The translations under genes and the position numbers were made by a program. Positions 57,420 through 64,000 of a stretch of DNA of 64,000 bases are shown here, piece by piece (within the stretch, counting starts at the first letter, position 1; each line of letters begins with the position of its first letter). The stretch is from positions 370,558 to 434,557 of the forward strand of contig QANU01094673.1 of NCBI GenBank assembly GCA_003254905.1, read 5' to 3'. The notes below the pieces were generated by a model. The model saw only the letters and a list, made by a program, of their open reading frames with translations, made no database searches and was not told the DNA's origin. The stretch is from Nissolia schottii (taxonomy: Eukaryota; Streptophyta; Magnoliopsida; Fabales; Fabaceae).

Positions 57420-60117
57420 ATGGTGAGAGAGCACGTAGATACAACGGTGAAATCTGCATTACATATTTCAGAAATCATTCGCCAGAATCCTAATGAGGTT
57501 TGTTACTAAACATAATATGATTAATGTTATACTTTATTTTTAAGTATGTTGTAAAAATGGAGACACGGGATATGTTTTACACTTAAGTAGATTAACAAAA
57601 CAATTTTTGTACTTTTGAAAACTCTTTTCTATTTTCTTATTATTTTAAGAATATTAATTATAAGTATTTTTTTAATATATTAAAACTCTATCTTCCTTTT
57701 TTTCCATTTATTTTTATGGTTACAACAAATGCAATACTTGACAAACATGAAGTATCTGTCAAGGTACATTAATTTTAAAGAATGAATGTAGATGGTGGAA
57801 GCTATGATTTCTCAATAAACAACGCAATTAGCTGACACTTTCATTTTATTAGGAAATAGGGATAAAGATTTTTTGTAATTATTTATTTTAATTATATATT
57901 TATAAATTTAAAATTACATTCTAATAACTTTTTCAAACGTGTAAATGTTAAAATAATATATATGTACCACATAAAAAAAAGGAGCAAGTGGGAAAGAGTT
58001 CTTATAAATATTCATGTTCCCAATATTAGGCTTATTTTTTACATTAAAAAAACTAAGTTATTAACAACACATTTATTATTATTTTTATTAATTATTTTAT
58101 TATTGTAGGAGCTACGAGATTTACGGAGTAGGCACGGAAACATTGAGCCATCGAATTCCTTGATACAAGCCTATGCTAGTTTGTGGGAGGTGGCTTCAAT
58201 GCCCAGTATGGAAATCAACCATGAGCTTGTTAATGCGCTTGTGGAGCGTTGGAGACCGGAGACCCATACATTTCATTTACCTCATGGCGAGTGCGCAGTA
58301 ACATTGGAAGATGTCACAATGTTACTTGGGGTTCGGTGTGATAGTCTGCCTATAATAGGACATGACACAATATTCCTAGGACTGACCCTCCAAAAATTGT
58401 GTCACAAACTACTTAGGGTAATTCCTAACCCTTGTGATATGACAAGATCGTTCATATCTACGGTGTGGTTACGTGAGAATTTTGGAGCTGAGATCCGCGA
58501 TGATTTTGACGAGTATGACATACAACAAGTAATACAGTGGCATGCCAGTGGATATATCTTGCGCTTCTGTGCTGATATTTTTTTGTTACAAGTACGGTAA
58601 TTGTGTTCATTCAAAGTACTTGCAGTTGCTTCGCAATTTGGATGTCATTGGGGTCGTACATTTGGGGTTCAGTTGTATTGGCTATACTTGATAGGGCATT
58701 ATGCCATGCTACACATGCCACATGTGTAGCCTTGTATGGTGCTCTTGCAGACATGGGCATTTTATAGATTTTTGACACTTGCTCCCACGCCACAGGCCCT
58801 AGACCACTATCCATTTCCCCTTATATTGAGGTAAAAAATTATGTGTATTTATTGATTCTAGTAACAGGATAATTTGTTGTTTGTTAATTTTAATAATATA
58901 AAAAATTGAAATTTGTTATTTTAATAATATAATAATTTGTAGATGGCCGACATATACATATACTCGTCGTGGCCAACCTTGAACGATCATAGAAATAAGA
59001 ATGGCCATACCAAGTAGGCATTAATTAAAATATTGTTTATGTTAATTGTTGTGCATTAAAGTAGTCAATATTATTTGTATCTAAATTATTCTTTTTCATG
59101 CAGTTTATTTGGCAACCATATCAGTATCTGGCAATTAATGTAGTCCTTCAAGTAGAGATCCAAAATATGAGAAATACTTGGTCAGTTGTCTGCTTGCTTG
59201 TTTGCTTTGAAACAGTAGAGTGGCATGCAACTGACCACATTATGCGGCAATTCGGTTTGGTGCAAATGCTGCCAGTTGGACCTAGTTGTAGTGTTTTGAG
59301 GAATGATCATAATCGGGATTTGAGGACGAATCAAGCGATGCTAGCATTGGTTAACTGGATGCAAAGGCTTGATATATGGATTCAGATGTGGTTGAATCGT
59401 ATACCACTAGTCAATCAACTAGTTAATTCTTATAGATCTTCAGAGGAGTATTGGCAGTGGTACAGAAATAATGGACATCGATTTCTTATGGAAGAATACC
59501 ATGTTGACGATCTGGCTGAGGTTTGGCAAACGGTGGTTCCCTCGCCGCCTCATATTCAGGTGACCCCAACCCAGGAGTTCTTTGGCCATGCACCGCCTTA
59601 GGCTCCTATACCACATTTCTTTGGCCACGCACCACCTCCAGCGCCCATGCCACATTTCTTTGGTCATGCAACCCCACATGAATTCTTCACTCCTTTGTCC
59701 CCTCTGCAACCTGAAGAAGTTTATCTCCCAACGCTGACCTTTTACCAGAGTTTTAATACTCAAGTTTCAAATTGGTTAGACGAACAATATGGTGATATGT
59801 CTTCATCGACATTGGAGCAATGACTACAACAAATTAAGGAAAACTTTGCAGTATTCGCCCCTAGGCCCTCGTTGTCTCATCGTCCTCATTATGAACCTCC
59901 TCAAGTTGAAGTGACTCCATATAGGAGTTCGTTCGAGGTCGGATCATCTTTTGATGCTGGTGTAGGATCTTCTCATGATGGGGTAGGATGCAGCAAGCCA
60001 CAGACATCTTTTATGAGGTCTTTCCATGTAGGATCTTGGATAGAGGGATTTTATCCGACATTTTTCTACTCCATAATTGAACATTGCAACCTAGAATTAT
60101 GTGATTTTGATGGCTAA
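57420..60117 (+). pseudogene. Plant mobile domain (MAIN-like/PMD) pseudogene, copy B
   Basis: Exons 57420-57497, 58109-58830, 58943-59013 and 59104 to about 60117 are homologous to copy A. The plant mobile domain is better kept: IQQVIQWHASGYILRFCADI has no stop, the exon 4 acceptor is cAG, and FETVEWHATDHIMRQFGLVQ is open. It shares with copy A the frame changes after FCADIF (about 58590-58660) and the in-frame TAG (59599) and TGA (59821) in the proline-rich tail (PHFFGHAPP repeats, then HRPHYEPPQVEV to CDFDG). It has its own short deletion at the end of exon 3 (the ECMHPD segment is missing). It was a pseudogene before the duplication. Confidence 0.8.
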
Positions 60118-60801
60118 TTGATAAGATTCGCATAATTGCCCTTTTATGGGCATAATTGAGAAAACTATAGTTTAAGCACGGTTTTTGAATGATTTTAATT
60201 GTCTCGAGTAACCTATGAGTTTAACATCTTGTGTTTGAGTTGTTAAAAACACAGGCAATTGAGTGTTAGTGCGAGAAAGGAAGCAAAAGGAGCAAGGAAT
60301 GGAAGAAAAGAGCACCGAAAGGAGCAGGAGGCTCTTAGACATGCGTTGGAGCACCCAAGGCTTATGCGTTGGAGCGGGGCTTGTAACATCCCGAATCCTC
60401 GTGTACGGAAAACCCGTCGACTATGCTGCCGAGAACGACCGAGAGACGTGGAGAAAGTGAGGATAGGAGAATTAAACCTCCAAACCCCCAGAGATTTAGG
60501 GATACAAGTTAGGTTTTATTGTCCCGTAAATATTCCGGAGCCATCGGGCGAGTTTCGACTTGAACGGGAACTGTTTCGGATACCGAAAAATACCTGTAGA
60601 ATTTCTTGACTCGATAAGAAAGTCCAAGATCCCTGGAAAAACGCTCCTTGGTTGAAGGAAAAAATTAATGGATCACAACAGTATGTCCGGAATATTTTTA
60701 GGGCACCCGGGTGTGAGACATTTTGGACAAAACGCGATCAAACGAAAACGGAGCCAGACTGGGTAAGGTTTCTTAACCCTTCTGTAGATATTTATATATA
60801 A

Positions 60802-60803
60802 TA

Positions 60804-60855
<52 letters not shown>

Positions 60856-60872
60856 TAATAATAATAATAATA
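60802..60872. repeat. (ATA)n microsatellite
   Basis: More than twenty ATA/TAA units with one interruption. Confidence 0.95.
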
Positions 60873-61357
60873 GAAACAGCAGTAGGAGAAAGAAAAAGAG
60901 GAAGAGGAAAAAGGAAAAAGAAAAGAAAAAGGTACTGTGCGTGGTTATTTATAACCACGTAACTTTCAGAGAATTTACGTTACTTTCAATCAATTTCACA
61001 AACACCGGTCCCGTTCCGACACCTCTCGGTTTCTTGCTAGAGTCTCGAAAAAATCACCGGAGCACGCCGTTGCAACCAGGAGATTACCGGCATCAAGGCT
61101 ATCCAATCAGAATTTCCATCGGATGTGGGTAACTCTGAGCCCACTGTCTATGTGGTTTAATTTTTACCTGTATATGTGTTATTTTGTATGTTTGACTGTA
61201 AAAGTGTTAAGTAGGAATTTGGGGAGTTTTAGGATAAAAAGGGTTTTGGGAGATTTTGATAAATGAAATGCATAACTGTACTGATTGGAACCCTAGGAAC
61301 AGTAGGGTTTCTGGGGAAAATGAGAACTGAAGTCTCGGGGAAGCAATTTTTATAGAT

Positions 61358-61571
61358 TTCAATCGATTGAAGAGAGTTTTCAATCGAATGAAAGACAATT
61401 TGAGCTTTCAATCGATTGAACTCCAATTCAGTCTAATGAAAGAAAATCTCAGGATTTCAATCGATTGAATCCCCATAGCATTCGAATGAAAGCATGCTGA
61501 GGACTTCAATCAAATGAAACCCTCATTCAGTCGAATAAAAGAACTCGTAGGGATTTCATTCGAATGTAACC
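61358..61571 (+). repeat. Paired-palindrome array, TTCAATCGATTGAA type
   Basis: Nine dyads have 8-bp cores starting at 61361, 61382, 61410, 61430, 61459, 61480, 61508, 61529 and 61558. Within-pair spacing is 20-21 bp and pairs recur every 49-50 bp. Three left-hand members are exact TTCAATCGATTGAA. Right-hand members tend to CAATCGAATGAA or CATTCGAATGAA. A TATA-like box lies about 45 bp downstream. Confidence 0.9.
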
Positions 61572-61640
61572 CTAGACAAATAGGTGGCCTAGTGTAATGC
61601 AATTGTCTGTGTACTTATATAATGCAATTCTTGTCTCTCT

Positions 61641-63290
61641 TCTCTTCTTTTTGCGGTCCTACATAATGCCTAGATGGCTAAGAGCTTGATCAACACCCCA
61701 CTTCTTTCTATGTCATGCATGACAAATCAATTCATGAATAATATCTAGGACGGTTCTTAAAAGGGGAAAATAGAGAACAAAAGAGAAGATAGGACAACTT
61801 ATAAAGGAGATGTACAAAAACTTCTGGTCCCCAACTTGCAGGGAACCACTCTTATTGATTTCTTATATCAATACTCATTAAACTGCACCAAAAAAGCGAC
61901 TAGTGAATGGAGAAAAGAAAAGAGAGACATTCATTCATTTTATTACAGAGGTTCTTGCTAATTTTGGACCACCAGAGAAAAATGCATGTCTTGTTGTGAC
62001 TTCGCTGAGCCAGAAGACAGGCAAAAGGTAACAAACACTAATGCTTAAAATGTGTTACTTATACAACTTTGCCAGTTGCCCACTACTATTTTCTTATCCT
62101 TTTGCAATCAGATAGTTAGTGTATCAAAGTCTGATATTTTTTATTCTCCTCTTCTCATCATATTGTTACTTAGTAATGTTCTGGTTGGGGACAAACTGAA
62201 CTAGATAGGAAACTAGGAATCTTTCCTTCCAACCAAATTGGGAGAGAGTAAAAACAAGACCAAATCAGTTTGAACAAACACAACCATTCCCAAACGTCAC
62301 GGCAATTCATTTTGTTGTTTTTGAACAATCCTTTGATCTACAACTAGAATGGTATAAGTTCCTTCCACTGGCAGGACCAGCTGGCTTCCGATTTTGATGC
62401 ATGCTTCTTGAATCATCTCTCTCCCACAATAGAGACAAAATTAATAACGACTTTGTTTGATTTCTATTTTTCGTTTTCTATTTTTGATATTTTTTCTTTT
62501 AAACTTTGTGAAGAAAATTGTAAAAATAAGGAATTACAATATGCTTGATTTCTATTTTCATATTGTTTACTATTTTTTTTTTAAATTTTGTGAGTAAGAC
62601 ATTGAAAACATAAATCTTGTTTTATAGCTTTCATTATTTCCTTTGTAACATCTTGACAAATAAAAAATTGACTAAAAACAAGAAATGAATGTAAAAAATA
62701 GGAACCTAAACCCTAAATAGTATGTTTGGTTTCTATTTTTATTTCTTGTTTTTATTCATGTTTTCCACCTATATTTGTCAGAAATTTACAAAAGAAATAG
62801 TGAAAAAAAGGGAACAAAATTACCGTGTTTACATTGTTTCTTTTACAGCATTCTTAAAAACAACAAACAAACTGAAAACATCAAATGAAAACAAAAACCA
62901 AACAACCCTTAATTTTTTTTTTTTTGGCATTATTTCGTTCACAAAATCTTAAAAAATAGAAAGTAAATTAAAAACAAAAACTCAAATCCTAAGTGTTGGA
63001 GGAATGAAAATTAATTAAGAAGTAGCTTCATGAAGGAACAAGAAAGCTGTAAACGTAAAAATAAGGTACTCTTTAATCAGTCTTGTACTATTTTTTAATT
63101 AGCATATTTCAGAATAAATAATTTTTTAAATAGAAGGCTTGAGTAATATGAAAGATATTATGAATTTGGACAATACCTATGTCCATTTCAAAATTCCAAG
63201 AAAAATATGATATATGTGTTCAATATACACAATGGCAGATATACAAAAATAAAATGGTGTATCAGAAAGGCGTAACCAAACCTTAAAGGA
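61641..63290. other. Spacer, no gene recognised
   Basis: AT-rich sequence. A 79-bp open stretch at 61949-62027 (VLANFGPPEKNACLVVTSLS in frame) lies between an AG and a GT and could be an orphan exon, but I recognise no family. A MITE-like unit is at 62717-62911. Confidence 0.45.
62717..62911. mobile_element. MITE-like unit, ~195 bp
   Basis: The left end 'tatgtttggtttctattttt' and the right end '..aaaaccaaacaaccctt' are inverted repeats of about 20 bases. A related T-rich half unit lies at 62445-62600. Family uncertain. Confidence 0.4.
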
Positions 63291-63439
63291 TATGTTTAGG
63301 GCATGATAAATAATGTATCTTTATACTTATAATTGTGATTGTATAACTTTAAAAGCTGCCGTATATTTGTTGAATAAGGTTCCTAATAAAGTATTTCTAA
63401 AGACTTCTTTATAACTATGAACATATGGGAAATCCAGTT

Positions 63440-64000
63440 TAAGACACATGTATGTTTGGGAATTCCAAGTAGAAATAAGAGTGTAAATCAACAAGAAAAG
63501 AAATTGAATGTAAGAATAATCAATGAATATTTCATTGGTTGTCCATAAAAGTCTAAATGGTATATATTTTTATTGATCCTATTCATACTAACTGTTGAAA
63601 CTAAAGATACCCGATTCATTGAGAATGCTAAGACTCTAGTGGGAGTAAAACTTTATGAAATTTTATAAAATGTGAAGATTAAGGAAGTAAGAGTGCAAGT
63701 TCCTTGGACTTGTGCTCGTATTTCAAGACTTGTCGTTTCTCTTGTTGTTGAACCGCATAACAATCAAGAAGAGCAACAAATAATTGATCTCATAGTTAAC
63801 AATGAGTCAATAATAGAATAACCACATGAAGTAGTGTTAAGAAATGAAACCTACTATTTCGTATGATTATGTGGAGTATATACAAGATTCAAAAAGCAAT
63901 GTAAATATTATTTATGATCTAGTTTTAGTTTCACAAGTTGTGATAATATTGATAAATTGATGAGATGCTATAAAAGATGAGCTTAAATCTATGAAACGAA
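63440..64000 (+). pseudogene. Ty1/copia pol fossil, runs off the window
   Basis: Plus-strand pieces resemble the region after the copia integrase: a YFIG motif (near 63530), then TVETKDTRFIENAK (near 63594), and at the edge KDELKSMK, which in copia elements opens the reverse transcriptase domain. Heavily broken old fossil. The rest should lie to the right. Confidence 0.65.

Larger units (their letters stand above)
60382..61640 (+). mobile_element. LTR start, same TGTAACATCC-type family, in the end of the duplicated block
   Basis: It begins TGTAACATCCCGAATCCTCG at 60382, exactly where collinearity with copy A (23090) stops. It contains an ATA microsatellite, a palindrome array (61358-61571) and a TATA-like TTATATAAT (61615-61623) followed by a C/T-rich run. 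I cannot find its right end or a matching target duplication, so it is truncated or unresolved. Confidence 0.55.

Noticed and set aside
1-64000. tRNA, rRNA or other structured RNA genes
   Set aside because: No cloverleaf, rRNA motif or snoRNA-type boxes recognised by eye. The TGGTATCAGAGC matches are retrotransposon primer sites, not tRNA genes.

Overview
The window is nuclear DNA of a eudicot plant, possibly a legume. Small exons with GT-AG borders sit in AT-rich introns, and most of the sequence is stacked plant transposons (CACTA/En-Spm, Ty3/gypsy, Ty1/copia, MITEs). There is no bacterial or organellar signal. I cannot name the species.

The one gene that looks intact is a three-exon 2-oxoglutarate/Fe(II) dioxygenase of the AOP type (copy B, exons 33419-33798, 37992-38322, 55035-55283; 319 residues, with His192/Asp194/His249 iron ligands and Arg259/Ser261). 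Its second intron is about 16.7 kb because a 15.1-kb CACTA transposon (39605-54735, TSD TAA) sits in it. A second copy of the 3' half (copy A) lies at 6.2-23.1 kb. It has a CACTA right end at the same intron site (16953), then exon 3 (17255-17500), then the same downstream plant-mobile-domain (MAIN-like) pseudogene. Copy A's first two exons should lie left of the window. The CACTA insertion therefore came before a segmental tandem duplication. Later insertions differ: copy A took two LTRs about 3.2 kb long, and copy B took a 1.39-kb solo LTR and a 2.16-kb gag-protease-only LTR element whose empty site is preserved in copy A.

Layout. 0-6.2 kb: long LTRs of a Ty3/gypsy family. 6.2-17 kb: CACTA A, with scrambled contig pieces. 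17-23.1 kb: AOP exon 3 and MAIN-like pseudogene A. 23.1-33.2 kb: a relic of AOP intron 1 and broken Ty3/gypsy fossils. 33.2-55.3 kb: AOP gene B with CACTA B in intron 2. 55.3-60.4 kb: MAIN-like pseudogene B. 60.4-64 kb: another LTR, spacer with a MITE, and a Ty1/copia fossil.

The most unusual signal is an architecture shared by three LTRs that are not copies of one another. Each has an array of perfect or near-perfect 10-14-bp palindromes (TAATCGATTA, TTCAATCGATTGAA, GTCATTCGAATGAC). The palindromes come in pairs about 21 bp apart (two helical turns), repeat with a fixed period, and lie just upstream of a TATA-like element. In the clearest array all ten palindromes are identical although the DNA between them has diverged.

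Ten single-n positions mark contig joins. Most are flanked by direct duplications of 0.03-1 kb that look like unmerged contig ends, so local duplications and gene order next to them should not be trusted.
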